27,073 bases of DNA from an uncultured Collinsella sp. (GCA_900543845.1 UQTD01000022.1:1-27073); one strand, 5' to 3'; counted from the stretch's first letter, positions 14,941 through 22,802 are shown. Numbers and translations are program-made. The notes: generated by a model not told the origin, from the letters alone.

Positions 14941-16458
14941 ATGTCGAGTCCGACACAAGAGAAGCTAACTCTGATGCGCTATATAGAGTTGCTCGAGGAA
15001 GATGACCTTGTTGTTTCCAGACCGAGCGCTTCGTGCGACCAGCGCATTGAGTTTGCGACTGATGACTCGCGCCAGGTGCGTCCGGGCACGTTGTTCGTCT
15101 GCAAGGGCCGTGCGTTTAAGCGCGAGTACCTGCTTTCGGCAATCGCCGATGGCGCCGTGGCCTACGTTTCCGAGGTCGATTACGATGTTGATCTTCCCGC
15201 GGTGATTGTGAGTGATATTCGTCGCACGCTCGCCGTGGTGGCAGATGCCTTTTATGGGCACCCGTCGGGTAAGGTGAAGGTCTGCGCCTTTACAGGCACC
15301 AAGGGCAAGTCGACCTGTAGCTTTTATCTGCGCGGCATTCTCGCCAACGAGGCCAAGCTTACGGGCTGTCATCGGCCCGCTCTTAATACGGGCATTGAGT
15401 TCGACGACGGCATCGAGGCAGGCCCTTCCAAACTGACGACCCCCGAATCCTTCCTGCTGCAGTCTCGCATTGCGCATGCTGCGGAGGCGGGTGCCCCGTG
15501 GCTGGTTATGGAGGCATCGAGCCAGGGCCTCAAATACGAGCGCACGGGCAAGATCGCCTTTGAAGTCGGCGCCTTTACCAATATCGGCGAGGATCACATT
15601 TCGCCGATTGAGCATCCGACGCTCGAGGATTACTTCGCCAGCAAGCTCAAAATCTTCTCGCAGAGCCGTTTTGCCGTGGTCAATCTCGATATGGATAAGG
15701 TCGATCGTGTGCTCGAGGCGGCATCTCGTTGCGAACGTACGGTGACGTTCTCCCTGACCGACGAGCGTGCCGACGTGCTCGCGCTGGCGATTCGTAATGG
15801 CGACTGCGGCGTGGTGGCAACGGTGCGCACGCCCCGCTTTACGCGCGACATTGTGATTCCCACGCCGGTTAAGTTCAATGTGTCCAACGCGCTTGCCGCT
15901 ATTGCCTGCGCCGAGGCCTTGGGCATTTCCGAAGAGGGTATCGTCCATGGCTTTGAGGGCGTCTTCGTTCCCGGCCGCATGGAGCTCTATCCGTCCGTAT
16001 CGGGCAAAATCCTGGGCATCGTCGATTTTGCACACAACGGCATGAGCCTCGAGACGCTCCTGCGTGACTTGCGCGAGAACTATCCCGAGCGCGAGCTGGC
16101 GGTTGTATTTGGCGCTACGGGCGGTAAGGGTGTCGATCGGCGCACCACGATGGGTATCGCCGCTGGCAAGTATGCCGACCGAATTGTGATTACCGAGGAT
16201 GACCCCGGCCCCGAGGATGTCGAGGATATCTGCGCCGAGATCGCGCGCAACGTTCAAGCGCAGGGAAATGATAACTGGCAAATCGTGACTGATCGCGTTG
16301 CCGCTATCGAGACTGCCGTGCGCGAAACCGTCCGTCCTGCCGTGGTCATCGTGACCGGTAAGGGCGAGGAAGAGCGTATGCTGCGCAAGAACGGACCCGA
16401 GCCTTGTGAGCGCGACGGTTCGATTCTCAAGCGCACCCTTGCGGCGTACGACGCCTAA
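14941..16458 (+). CDS. murE: MurE-family UDP-N-acetylmuramoyl-tripeptide synthetase
   Basis: This 505-residue Mur ligase adds the third amino acid to the UDP-MurNAc dipeptide. The N-terminal domain has TDDSRQVRPGTLFV (40-53). The ATP P-loop TGTKGKST is at 118-125, FTNIGEDHI at 212-220, and SKLKIF holds the Lys that is carbamylated in the family. The C-terminal domain has FAHNGMSLETLL and VFGATGGKGVDRR. At the place where DAP-adding enzymes have DNPR, this protein reads DDPG (420-423), lacking the Arg that holds meso-DAP. Lys or Orn is therefore more likely as the added residue (inference). The start ATG with GAGAGG upstream is chosen over an open frame beginning at 14773. It is first in a run with a HAD gene and murI. 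Confidence 0.9.
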   Translation: MSSPTQEKLTLMRYIELLEEDDLVVSRPSASCDQRIEFATDDSRQVRPGTLFVCKGRAFKREYLLSAIADGAVAYVSEVDYDVDLPAVIVSDIRRTLAVVADAFYGHPSGKVKVCAFTGTKGKSTCSFYLRGILANEAKLTGCHRPALNTGIEFDDGIEAGPSKLTTPESFLLQSRIAHAAEAGAPWLVMEASSQGLKYERTGKIAFEVGAFTNIGEDHISPIEHPTLEDYFASKLKIFSQSRFAVVNLDMDKVDRVLEAASRCERTVTFSLTDERADVLALAIRNGDCGVVATVRTPRFTRDIVIPTPVKFNVSNALAAIACAEALGISEEGIVHGFEGVFVPGRMELYPSVSGKILGIVDFAHNGMSLETLLRDLRENYPERELAVVFGATGGKGVDRRTTMGIAAGKYADRIVITEDDPGPEDVEDICAEIARNVQAQGNDNWQIVTDRVAAIETAVRETVRPAVVIVTGKGEEERMLRKNGPEPCERDGSILKRTLAAYDA

Positions 16459-16491
16459 GACCAGAAGCCCCTTCTACGTAATGGAGTGACC

Positions 16492-17403
16492 ATGTCCCAC
16501 AATACCCTGCCGACCGTCGCTGAGCTTTCGGGCGAGATGCGCGAGCGTCTTGCCAAGGTTAAGTACGTCTTTACCGACCTGGACGCCACCATGCTCGCGC
16601 CCGGCTCGTGCGTGCTGCGCGACAACGACGGCAACCCCTCGACCAAGCTCGTCGAGGCTGTCGTGGCACTTGCCCGCGCCGGCATACAAGTGGTTCCCAC
16701 CTCGGGCCGCAACCGCACCATGATCCACGAGGATGCGCGCGTGCTCGGCCTCAACTCCTACATCGGCGAGATGGGTGGCCTGGTCATGTACGACCTCAAG
16801 GCCAACGATTGGGAGTATCTGACCGGCGATATGCCCTACGACCCCGCCTGCGGCCTCACGCCACATCAGGTGATCGAGCAGACCGGCGTGTGCGAGAAGA
16901 TTCTCGCTCGCTGGCCGCATAAGATCGAGTACCACAACGACATGTCGACTGGCTACAAGTACCGCGAGGTCACCGTCGGCATGCGCGGCGATGTGCCCGA
17001 CGACGAGGTCCAGGCCATTCTTGACGAGGCCGGCTGCGGCCTGGTCTGGGCCTGCAACGGCCATCTGACCCATCTGTCCAAGCCGACGACGCTCGAGCTC
17101 GAACGCGTCGAGGATGGCCGCGCGTTTAACATCAATCCCGCCGGTCTCAACAAGGGCGTTGCCATCGCACGTTTCTGCGAGCACCTTGGTATCGAGCGCG
17201 AGGAGACGCTGGCGCTCGGCGATTCCGAGTCCGACTTCTACATGGCTGACCACGTGGGCACGTTCTGCCTGGTCGAGAACGGTTTGACCAGCGCCGGCGC
17301 GCCCGAGTTCCTGGATGTTTGCGATAACGCCTACGTCACGCGCGGCAAGATTGTCGATGGCTGGGCGGCAACGGCAGAGCTGCTCGTCGCGGCTCGTTCG
17401 TAG
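16492..17403 (+). CDS. HAD-superfamily hydrolase, Cof-like
   Basis: This is a 303-residue phosphatase-type protein. FTDLDATML (27-35) holds the nucleophile Asp29 and Asp31. Motif II is near VPTSGRNR, and LALGDSESDFYMAD near the C-terminus supplies the Mg-binding acids. The large cap between them fits the Cof/type IIB family, which acts on sugar phosphates, nucleotides or similar. An unusual N-terminal helix of about 22 residues precedes the HAD core. The ATG at 16492 is preferred (GGAG at 16483-16486); a GTG two codons earlier overlaps that site. It lies between murE and murI, so a role in cell-wall precursor metabolism is possible, but the substrate is unknown. Confidence 0.85.
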   Translation: MSHNTLPTVAELSGEMRERLAKVKYVFTDLDATMLAPGSCVLRDNDGNPSTKLVEAVVALARAGIQVVPTSGRNRTMIHEDARVLGLNSYIGEMGGLVMYDLKANDWEYLTGDMPYDPACGLTPHQVIEQTGVCEKILARWPHKIEYHNDMSTGYKYREVTVGMRGDVPDDEVQAILDEAGCGLVWACNGHLTHLSKPTTLELERVEDGRAFNINPAGLNKGVAIARFCEHLGIEREETLALGDSESDFYMADHVGTFCLVENGLTSAGAPEFLDVCDNAYVTRGKIVDGWAATAELLVAARS

Positions 17404-17456
17404 TGCGGTCCTATCGCGCTGAGCCATATCTTTTCGAGAGAGAATCTGGTGAGGTA

Positions 17457-18341
17457 ATGTCCGATATCGAGAATCTGGCTGGTGACACGCGTCCCATTGG
17501 CGTATTCGACTCGGGACTGGGCGGTCTGACGGTTGCGCGCGCGATTGCGACGGCGTTGCCGCACGAGTCCGTCTACTACTTTGGCGACACCAAGCGCTGC
17601 CCCTACGGCACCCGCACCGAGGACGAGGTGCGCTCGTTTGCACTGCAGGCGGGCCGCTGGCTGTCGAAGCACGACGTCAAGATCATGGTCATCGCCTGCA
17701 ATACGGCGACCGCTGCGGCCTTGCGTTTGGCCCAGCAGGTGCTCGACGTCCCCGTCATCGGTGTAATCGCACCGGGCGCACGCGCGGCAATCAACAGCAC
17801 CCGCACGCGCCGGGTGGGCGTGCTCGCCACCAACCTCACCATTCGCTCAGGCGCTTACACGCGTGCCATTCAGGACCTGGATGCCGGCGTCGACGTATAC
17901 GGCTGCCCTGCCTCGAGTTTTGTCGAGGTCGTTGAGCACGAGCTCGCCTCGGGCGCGCATCTGCAAGAGCAGTGGCTCGAGAACGAGGACATCTTTGATA
18001 CGCCTGCCGTACGCGCGCTGGTCGGTGCCACGGTTGAACCGCTGCGCGACCACGGCATCGATACCGTGGTGCTCGGCTGCACGCATTTTCCGCTGCTCGT
18101 GGGGCCTATTCGCCATGCGCTGGGTCCCGGAGTGCGCGTGGTGAGCTCCGCCGAGGAGACCACGCGTGAGCTAACCGATATTCTCACGCGCCGCGAGCAG
18201 CTGGCGGGCGACGCAGCCGAGCCGCAGCATCGTTTTGCAACGACGTCCGATAACATTGCCGAGTTTGCGGTGGCGGGCAGCTTTATCTTTGGCCAGCCGC
18301 TCAAGAGCATTGAGCATATCGATATCGACGAACTGAAATAG
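17457..18341 (+). CDS. murI: Glutamate racemase
   Basis: This 294-residue enzyme converts L-glutamate to D-glutamate for peptidoglycan. GVFDSGLGGLTV (15-26) and the two catalytic Cys in IACNTATAA (Cys81) and VLGCTHFPLL (Cys208) are all present. The start ATG at 17457 follows GGTGAGG. An upstream GTG overlapping the previous stop would add 18 residues not seen in the family. Its position after a Mur ligase and before rph agrees with the murI-rph-rdgB order of several Gram-positive bacteria. Confidence 0.95.
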   Translation: MSDIENLAGDTRPIGVFDSGLGGLTVARAIATALPHESVYYFGDTKRCPYGTRTEDEVRSFALQAGRWLSKHDVKIMVIACNTATAAALRLAQQVLDVPVIGVIAPGARAAINSTRTRRVGVLATNLTIRSGAYTRAIQDLDAGVDVYGCPASSFVEVVEHELASGAHLQEQWLENEDIFDTPAVRALVGATVEPLRDHGIDTVVLGCTHFPLLVGPIRHALGPGVRVVSSAEETTRELTDILTRREQLAGDAAEPQHRFATTSDNIAEFAVAGSFIFGQPLKSIEHIDIDELK

Positions 18342-18343
18342 AT

Positions 18344-18380
18344 AAAAGGTCACCGACCAAAAGCTCACGTTCACCTTTTT
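18344..18380 (+). terminator. Possible weak terminator between murI and rph
   Basis: AAAAGGT (18344-18350) pairs with ACCTTTT (18373-18379) around a 22-base loop and ends in a T-run (18376-18380). GGTC/GACC inside is an alternative pairing. It is modest, so read-through into rph is likely. Confidence 0.35.
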
Positions 18381-18396
18381 CCGAAAGGATTTTTCC

Positions 18397-19122
18397 ATGG
18401 AGTATATGCAGGTCAATCGCGCCAACGGCCGCGCCGCCGACGAACTTCGCCCCGTCAAGCTTACTCGCGGCGTCATGAAGCATGCCCACGGCTCGTGCCT
18501 GGCTGAGTTCGGTGACACGCGCGTGCTGTGTGCCGCCACAATTGAGGAGGGCGTGCCGGGCTGGCGCAAGGGCGCCAAGGCCGGTTGGGTAACGGCGGAG
18601 TACGCCATGCTGCCGGCATCGACCGGCAAGCGCTGCAAGCGCGAGCATGCCAACCGCAAGGGCCGCTCCATGGAGATCGAACGCCTCATCGGTCGCAGCC
18701 TGCGTACCATCGTCAATATGAAGGCACTTGGCGAGTACACCGTTACCGTCGACTGCGATGTGATCCAGGCCGATGGCGGCACACGCACGGCGAGCATTAC
18801 CGGCGCCTGGGTGGCGCTGCACGACGCCCTTGCCATGTGGGTCGAGGCGGGTAAGCTCGAGCGCATCCCGCTCACGGGCCAGGTCGCCGCGATTTCCATG
18901 GGCGTTGTCGACGGCAACACCCTGCTCGACCTGGATTATTCCGAGGACAGTCACGCCGAGGTCGACATGAACCTTGTCGCCACCGATACCGGTGAGATGA
19001 TCGAGCTCCAGGGCACTGGCGAGCAGGCGCCCTTCGACCGCAAGCGCCTCAATGCCCTGCTCGATTTGGGCGACAAGGGCATTGCCGAGCTCATCGAGCT
19101 CCAGCGCCAAGCCCTCGCCTAG
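18397..19122 (+). CDS. rph: Ribonuclease PH
   Basis: This 241-residue phosphorolytic 3' exoribonuclease trims tRNA 3' ends. The conserved start region RPVKLTRGVMKHAHGSCLAEFGDTRVLC is recognisable, followed by AEYAMLPASTGKR and the phosphate-binding RKGRSMEIERLIGRSLR. CDVIQADGGTRTASITGA is also diagnostic. Length is normal. AAAGGA precedes the start. A small inverted-repeat element begins one base after its stop codon. It is the second gene of a murI-rph-rdgB order. Confidence 0.97.
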   Translation: MEYMQVNRANGRAADELRPVKLTRGVMKHAHGSCLAEFGDTRVLCAATIEEGVPGWRKGAKAGWVTAEYAMLPASTGKRCKREHANRKGRSMEIERLIGRSLRTIVNMKALGEYTVTVDCDVIQADGGTRTASITGAWVALHDALAMWVEAGKLERIPLTGQVAAISMGVVDGNTLLDLDYSEDSHAEVDMNLVATDTGEMIELQGTGEQAPFDRKRLNALLDLGDKGIAELIELQRQALA

Positions 19123-19155
19123 CCTGCCAAAAAGGGACAGGTTTATTTTGGTAGG
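19123..19155. repeat. Palindromic element at the rph stop codon, core GGGACAGGTTT
   Basis: CCTGCCAAAA (19123-19132) pairs with TTTTGGTAGG (19146-19155), nine exact pairs plus one G-T, around a loop with GGGACAGGTTTA. It begins immediately after the stop codon. Architecture and core match the element at 26755-26787 and loosely the one at 20355-20391. The remaining 19156-19264 shows nothing coding. Confidence 0.7.
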
Positions 19156-19264
19156 TTTTATCTGCGGAAACGCTGAACTGTAAGGCTGCTGCCGCGCGAG
19201 GGGAGGGGCTTGAGAGCCTAATTACCTTTTGTGTGGCGTTGTTATAAGAACAAGGAGACCACTC

Positions 19265-19906
19265 ATGGCACTTGAGAAGATCGACATCGACACCCTCGAC
19301 CCGGCGGCGACCATCGTCGTGGCAACGGGCAATGCCCATAAGCTCACCGAGATCGAGACCATTTTGGGCAAGGTTATGCCCGAGGTTCGCTTTGTGGCAC
19401 TCGGTCAGCTGGGCGATTTTGAGGACCCCGAGGAAAACGGCACGACGTTTTTGGAGAACGCCATCATCAAGGCGCAGGCTGCCGTCGAAGAGACGGGGCT
19501 CATGGCCATTGCCGACGATTCGGGCCTGGTCGTCGACGCGCTGGACGGTGAGCCCGGTGTGTATAGCGCGCGCTACGCGGGCGTTCACGGCGACGATGCC
19601 GCCAACAATGCCAAGCTGCTCGTGAATCTGGAGGGCGTGGCCGACGAGGACCGCACTGCGCGCTTTATGAGCGTCGTCGCGCTCATCGACACGGACGGTT
19701 TGGTCACCTATGGTGAGGGCGCCTGCGAGGGCGTTATCGCGCACGAGGGCCGCGGCGATCACGGCTTTGGCTACGACCCGCTGTTCCTGCCGGTCGACAC
19801 GCCGGGCAAGACCATGGCCGAGTTGACGGCGGACGAGAAGAACGCCATCAGCCATCGATTCCATGCGCTCGAGCACCTATCCGCCAAACTGACGGGCGAG
19901 GAGTAG
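19265..19906 (+). CDS. rdgB: XTP/dITP diphosphatase (RdgB/HAM1)
   Basis: This 213-residue pyrophosphatase cleans the nucleotide pool of dITP, XTP and ITP. ATGNAHKLTEIETIL (20-34), ADDSGLVVDALDGEPGVYSARYAG (83-106, with the catalytic Asp pair) and GFGYDPLFLP are family hallmarks. The ATG at 19265 follows AAGGAG. A short upstream extension from 19229 is not supported. The gene ends 3 bases before dtd begins, so the two are coupled. Confidence 0.96.
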   Translation: MALEKIDIDTLDPAATIVVATGNAHKLTEIETILGKVMPEVRFVALGQLGDFEDPEENGTTFLENAIIKAQAAVEETGLMAIADDSGLVVDALDGEPGVYSARYAGVHGDDAANNAKLLVNLEGVADEDRTARFMSVVALIDTDGLVTYGEGACEGVIAHEGRGDHGFGYDPLFLPVDTPGKTMAELTADEKNAISHRFHALEHLSAKLTGEE

Positions 19907-19909
19907 GCC

Positions 19910-20356
19910 GTGCGTGCGGTGGTGCAGCGCGTGCTCAACGCCGGCGTGACGGTAGACGGCGAGTGCGTGGGCAAAATTGGGCGCGGCTATCTGGTGCTAC
20001 TGGGCGTGGGCCACGGCGACACGCGCGCCGAGGCCGATAAGCTGTGGGGCAAGCTCCGGGGCTTGCGCATTAACGAGGACGAGAACGGCAAGACCAACCT
20101 GGCACTTGCCGATGTCGACGGCGAGGTTCTCGTGGTGTCGCAGTTCACGCTGTTTGCCGATTGCCGTCACGGCCGCCGTCCATCGTTTACGGATGCTGGC
20201 GCCCCCGATGTCGCCAACGAGCTCTACGAGTACTTCCTGACGCTTGTGCGCGAGGACGTCGAGCACGTAGCGCATGGCATCTTCGGCGCCGACATGAAGG
20301 TCGACCTCGTCAACGACGGTCCATTCACCATCGTTCTGGACACAGATAATCTGTAA
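19910..20356 (+). CDS. dtd: D-aminoacyl-tRNA deacylase
   Basis: This 148-residue DTD removes D-amino acids (and glycine mischarged on tRNA-Ala) from tRNA. SQFTLFAD and the substrate-facing NDGPFT motif with its Gly-cisPro pair are present; most members read SQFTLYAD and NDGPVT. It starts with GTG, with GAGGAG (from the rdgB end) upstream. Length is normal. It is cotranscribed with rdgB. Confidence 0.95.
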   Translation: MRAVVQRVLNAGVTVDGECVGKIGRGYLVLLGVGHGDTRAEADKLWGKLRGLRINEDENGKTNLALADVDGEVLVVSQFTLFADCRHGRRPSFTDAGAPDVANELYEYFLTLVREDVEHVAHGIFGADMKVDLVNDGPFTIVLDTDNL

Positions 20357-20391
20357 GTAGTCAATTTGGGACGGGGCTTATTTAGCTACTT
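20355..20391. repeat. Palindromic element at the dtd stop codon, core GGGACGGGG
   Basis: AAGTAG (20355-20360) pairs with CTACTT (20386-20391), plus a further partial stem inside. The loop holds TTTGGGACGGGGCTTATTT. It overlaps the dtd stop codon. Layout is like 19123-19155, but the core is degenerate. Confidence 0.5.
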
Positions 20392-20419
20392 GCGTATGGC
20401 CACAACAGGGTGCTATAGT
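20390..20419 (+). promoter_or_regulatory. Probable promoter of veg-ispE
   Basis: TTGCGT (20390-20395) and TATAGT (20414-20419) are 18 bp apart, with an extended -10 (TGCTATAGT). The promoter lies about 70 bp before veg. Confidence 0.6.
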
Positions 20420-20439
20420 ATTAGAGTTTTGTCTATCTT

Positions 20440-20459
20440 AGGGGTATTATCCCCTTTTT
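20440..20459 (+). terminator. Short hairpin with T-run in the veg leader
   Basis: AGGGG (20440-20444) pairs with CCCCT (20451-20455) around TATTAT, continued by T residues to 20459. It lies between the predicted veg promoter and its ribosome-binding site, so it could be an attenuator. The stem is only five pairs, so it may be weak. Confidence 0.4.
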
Positions 20460-20486
20460 GAATTGCACCTTCTGGAGGCCCTGTTC

Positions 20487-20783
20487 ATGGAAGAGATGGA
20501 AGTCAATCACGTCGACGACATCCACGAGAAGCTGACCGATATGGTGGGCGATCGCGTTAAGGTGAAGGCCAACATGGGCCGTACCCGCGTCGTCGAGCGC
20601 ATGGGCACCATCAAGAGCGTCCATCCGGCAGTCTTTATCGTCGAGGTCGACGAGCGCCGTGGCCGCAAGTCGCGTCAGTCCTACCAGTATATTGATGTTC
20701 TCACCGGCCAGGTCGAGTTGTTCGACCCCGAGAGCGGCGAGCACATTTTTACCCCGCTCGGCAATCAGCTCGAGGAGCACTAG
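20487..20783 (+). CDS. veg: Veg-family protein
   Basis: This is a 98-residue small basic-centred protein. The part DIHEKLTDMVGDRVKVKANMGRTRVVERMGTIKSVHPAVFIVEVD resembles Veg of Bacillus (DUF1021), a small beta-rich protein. In Bacillus veg also lies just before ispE, which supports the assignment. Veg has been linked to biofilm control there; its role here is unknown. The ATG at 20487 is chosen because GGAGG (20474-20478) precedes it; an upstream in-frame start at 20463 would ignore that site. It ends 2 bases before the ispE start. Confidence 0.85.
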   Translation: MEEMEVNHVDDIHEKLTDMVGDRVKVKANMGRTRVVERMGTIKSVHPAVFIVEVDERRGRKSRQSYQYIDVLTGQVELFDPESGEHIFTPLGNQLEEH

Positions 20784-20785
20784 CG

Positions 20786-21682
20786 GTGACCGATTGGTCC
20801 CTGACCCTTTCCGCGTCGGCAAAGATTAACCTCTATCTGGGGGTTCATACCGAGCGTGACGACCGCGGCTACCATAAGGTCGATTCCCTGATGGCAGCCG
20901 TCGGCCTTGTCGATACCGTGACGGTTACGCCGGCACAGGCGCTGACCGTCCAGACGATTCCGACATCCGACTTTCCCATGCAAAAGAATACGGCGTATCG
21001 TGCTGCGCTCGCTATGGCCGAGCATTATGGTCGCGAAGCCAACGTCTGCATCACGATCGAGAAGCGCATCCCGTTGTGTGCCGGCCTGGGCGGTCCTTCG
21101 ACGGATGCCGCGGCGGTCATTGTCGCCTTGGCAGAGAGTTGGGGTATCGACCGTGCCGATTCCGCGCTGGACAACATCGCGCGCGGCATTGGCGCCGACG
21201 TTCCCTTCTTTTTGCATGCCAGCCCTGCATTTTACGTGGGTGGGGGAGACGTGCTGGCAACCGAGTACCCCGCACTTCCCGCGACACCCGTCGTGCTGGT
21301 CAAGCCGCGCGAGGCAAGCGTTTCAACAATTGAAGCCTATCGACGTTTTGACGAGACCCCGGCGCCTGCGGACAAGCCCGGAGCGATCGCATCTGCCCTT
21401 CACTCGGGAGATGCAGAGGCGGCCTACGCGCTCGTCCACAACAACCTGGGTGTCATTTCCGCGCAGATGGAGCCGCGGATTCAAACGGTGCTTGACTGGC
21501 TTCGTTCACAGGACGGTACCATTGCCGTAAACGTGTGCGGTTCGGGTGCCTGCTCGTTTGCTCTCTGCGATAGCGCCGCCACGGCAGTCAATCTTGCGGC
21601 AGACGCTCAACAAAACGGCTGGTGGGCTTATGCAACGGAGCTCGTTTCCGACACGGTTCGCATTGAAGCGCCAAAGAAGTAA
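20786..21682 (+). CDS. ispE: 4-diphosphocytidyl-2-C-methyl-D-erythritol kinase
   Basis: This 298-residue GHMP kinase catalyses the fourth step of the MEP isoprenoid pathway. SASAKINLYLGV (9-20) and the ATP motif PLCAGLGGPSTDAAA (96-110) are diagnostic, though the latter more often reads GGGSSDAA. A C-terminal GHMP motif (VCGSGACSFAL) is also visible. It starts with GTG two bases after the veg stop; GAGGAG at 20772-20777 serves as ribosome-binding site. Confidence 0.94.
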   Translation: MTDWSLTLSASAKINLYLGVHTERDDRGYHKVDSLMAAVGLVDTVTVTPAQALTVQTIPTSDFPMQKNTAYRAALAMAEHYGREANVCITIEKRIPLCAGLGGPSTDAAAVIVALAESWGIDRADSALDNIARGIGADVPFFLHASPAFYVGGGDVLATEYPALPATPVVLVKPREASVSTIEAYRRFDETPAPADKPGAIASALHSGDAEAAYALVHNNLGVISAQMEPRIQTVLDWLRSQDGTIAVNVCGSGACSFALCDSAATAVNLAADAQQNGWWAYATELVSDTVRIEAPKK

Positions 21683-21731
21683 AAATTTCTCTGGCACACG
21701 ACGGAAATCTTTGTTACTATAGTCGAGCTAA

Positions 21732-21808
21732 CGGGTTGTGGCTCAGTTTGGTAGAGCACTGCGTTCGGGACGCAGGGGTCGCTGGTTCAAATCCAGTCAA
21801 CCCGACCA
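21732..21808 (+). tRNA. tRNA-Pro (anticodon CGG)
   Basis: The acceptor stem CGGGTTG/CAACCCG is perfect. The D-arm is GGCTCAGTTTGGTAGAGC. The anticodon stem CTGCG/CGCAG encloses TTCGGGA, giving CGG with G37 as expected for tRNA-Pro. The T-arm is CTGG-TTCAAAT-CCAG, and A73 with CCA is encoded. A -10-like TATAGT (21718-21723) sits just upstream. An apparent long open frame running through this gene into tatA is not real coding sequence. Confidence 0.97.
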
Positions 21809-21819
21809 GAGCATGAGGA

Positions 21820-21847
21820 GGGACCGCTTCTTGCGGTCCCTTTTTTT
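21820..21847 (+). terminator. Intrinsic terminator of tRNA-Pro
   Basis: GGGACCGC (21820-21827) and GCGGTCCC (21833-21840) form a perfect 8-bp stem on a TTCTT loop, followed by seven T residues. Confidence 0.95.
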
Positions 21848-21855
21848 AGCTATTG

Positions 21856-21884
21856 TTGTGATACCGCGATACCCGCGGTATACT
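21856..21884 (+). promoter_or_regulatory. tatA promoter overlapped by a palindrome
   Basis: TTGTGA (21856-21861) and TATACT (21879-21884) are exactly 17 bp apart, a strong sigma-70 match. ATACCGCG (21861-21868) and CGCGGTAT (21874-21881) form a perfect 8-bp inverted repeat with a 5-bp spacer. It runs from the end of the -35 into the -10. A repressor bound here would block polymerase; which one is unknown. Confidence 0.65.
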
Positions 21885-21920
21885 CATTCGAGCTTGTCTC
21901 GCTGTATTGTGGAGGTCTAC

Positions 21921-22196
21921 ATGTTTGGACTGAGGGCTCCTGAGCTCATCATTATTCTCGTTGTTGTCCTGATTATCTTTGGGCCTAAGAACCTGCCGAA
22001 GCTCGGTAAGTCCCTCGGCTCTACCGTCAAGAATATCCGCGAGGGTATGGAGGGCGACGATAAGGGCGAAACCAAGCAGGCCGAGGACGTTGTGGTCGAG
22101 GAGTCCAAGGAGGACAAGGAGATCGCAGAGCTCGAGGCCAAGCTCGCTGCTGCCAAGCAAAAGAAGGCAGAGGACAGCGACGCGGACGCAGAGTAG
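21921..22196 (+). CDS. tatA: Sec-independent protein translocase TatA/E
   Basis: This is a 91-residue protein. A single N-terminal membrane helix (PELIIILVVVLIIFG), then the FGPKNLPKLGKSLG hinge and amphipathic helix, and an acidic/Lys-rich coiled tail are the TatA pattern. TatA oligomerises to let folded proteins cross the membrane with TatC. No tatC or tatB is in the window. The ATG follows GGAGG (21911-21915). The tail (about 45-91) is highly charged, with many Glu and Lys. It is monocistronic, between its own promoter and terminator. Confidence 0.93.
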   Translation: MFGLRAPELIIILVVVLIIFGPKNLPKLGKSLGSTVKNIREGMEGDDKGETKQAEDVVVEESKEDKEIAELEAKLAAAKQKKAEDSDADAE

Positions 22197-22221
22197 TCCC
22201 ATCCCTTTGGGGTGAGCACCT

Positions 22222-22254
22222 GACCGGCTTGCCCGCAGGCTAGCCGGTCTTTTT
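22222..22254 (+). terminator. Intrinsic terminator of tatA
   Basis: GACCGGCT (22222-22229) pairs perfectly with AGCCGGTC (22242-22249), followed by TTTTT and then CGTTTTT. Confidence 0.92.
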
Positions 22255-22262
22255 CGTTTTTG

Positions 22263-22291
22263 TTGACAGTTGATCGTTACATCATAGTTGG
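22263..22291 (+). promoter_or_regulatory. Possible greA promoter
   Basis: A consensus TTGACA lies at 22263-22268, 35 bp before greA. The -10 region (around 22285, TAGTTG) is poor, so this is a weak call. Confidence 0.35.
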
Positions 22292-22303
22292 GGAGATATC
22301 CGT

Positions 22304-22774
22304 ATGGACGCAAGCCAGATCGTACTGACCGCTGAGGGCCGCCAGAAGCTCGTCGAGGAGCTCGCTTGGCGTGAGGGCGATTACGCCAAGGAGATCGTCG
22401 AGGACATCAAGGAAGCCCGCGCGTTCGGCGACCTTTCGGAGAACTCCGAGTACGATGCCGCCAAGGACAAGCAGGCCCAGAATGCTGCTCGCATCGCCGA
22501 GATTCAGGCTATTCTCGCCAACGCCCAGGTTGCTGCCACCACGGGTGATCTGACCGTCTCCATCGGTTCCACCGTTTCGTTGATTGATCCCAACGGTGAG
22601 GTCATGGAGGTCACGCTTGTCGGTACCACCGAGACCAACTCGCTCGAGCACAAGATCTCCAACGAGTCTCCGGTCGGCCACGCCATCATTGGTCATGGCG
22701 AGGGCGACTCCGTCGAGGTCGTTACGCCTTCCGGCAAGACCCGCATCTACACCATCGCCAAGATCGCACGCTAG
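22304..22774 (+). CDS. greA: Transcription elongation factor GreA
   Basis: This is a 156-residue protein. The N-terminal coiled coil carries the tip motif FGDLSENSEYDAAK (41-54), whose Asp43 and Glu46 help RNA polymerase cleave backtracked transcripts. The C-terminal FKBP-like domain ends with SPVGHAIIGHGEGDSVEV...G, the usual GreA pattern. Length is normal. It is followed by a terminator and then lysS. Confidence 0.97.
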   Translation: MDASQIVLTAEGRQKLVEELAWREGDYAKEIVEDIKEARAFGDLSENSEYDAAKDKQAQNAARIAEIQAILANAQVAATTGDLTVSIGSTVSLIDPNGEVMEVTLVGTTETNSLEHKISNESPVGHAIIGHGEGDSVEVVTPSGKTRIYTIAKIAR

Positions 22775-22802
22775 ACCACGGTCCCGCGTAAAGGTATGTT
22801 TT

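Noticed and set aside
19243..19248. Extended -10 (TGTTATAAG) as an rdgB promoter
   Set aside because: Transcription would begin within the ribosome-binding site of rdgB, leaving almost no leader.
21738..21920. N-terminal extension of tatA reading through tRNA-Pro
   Set aside because: It covers the tRNA, its terminator and the tatA promoter; the ATG at 21921 with GGAGG gives a normal TatA.
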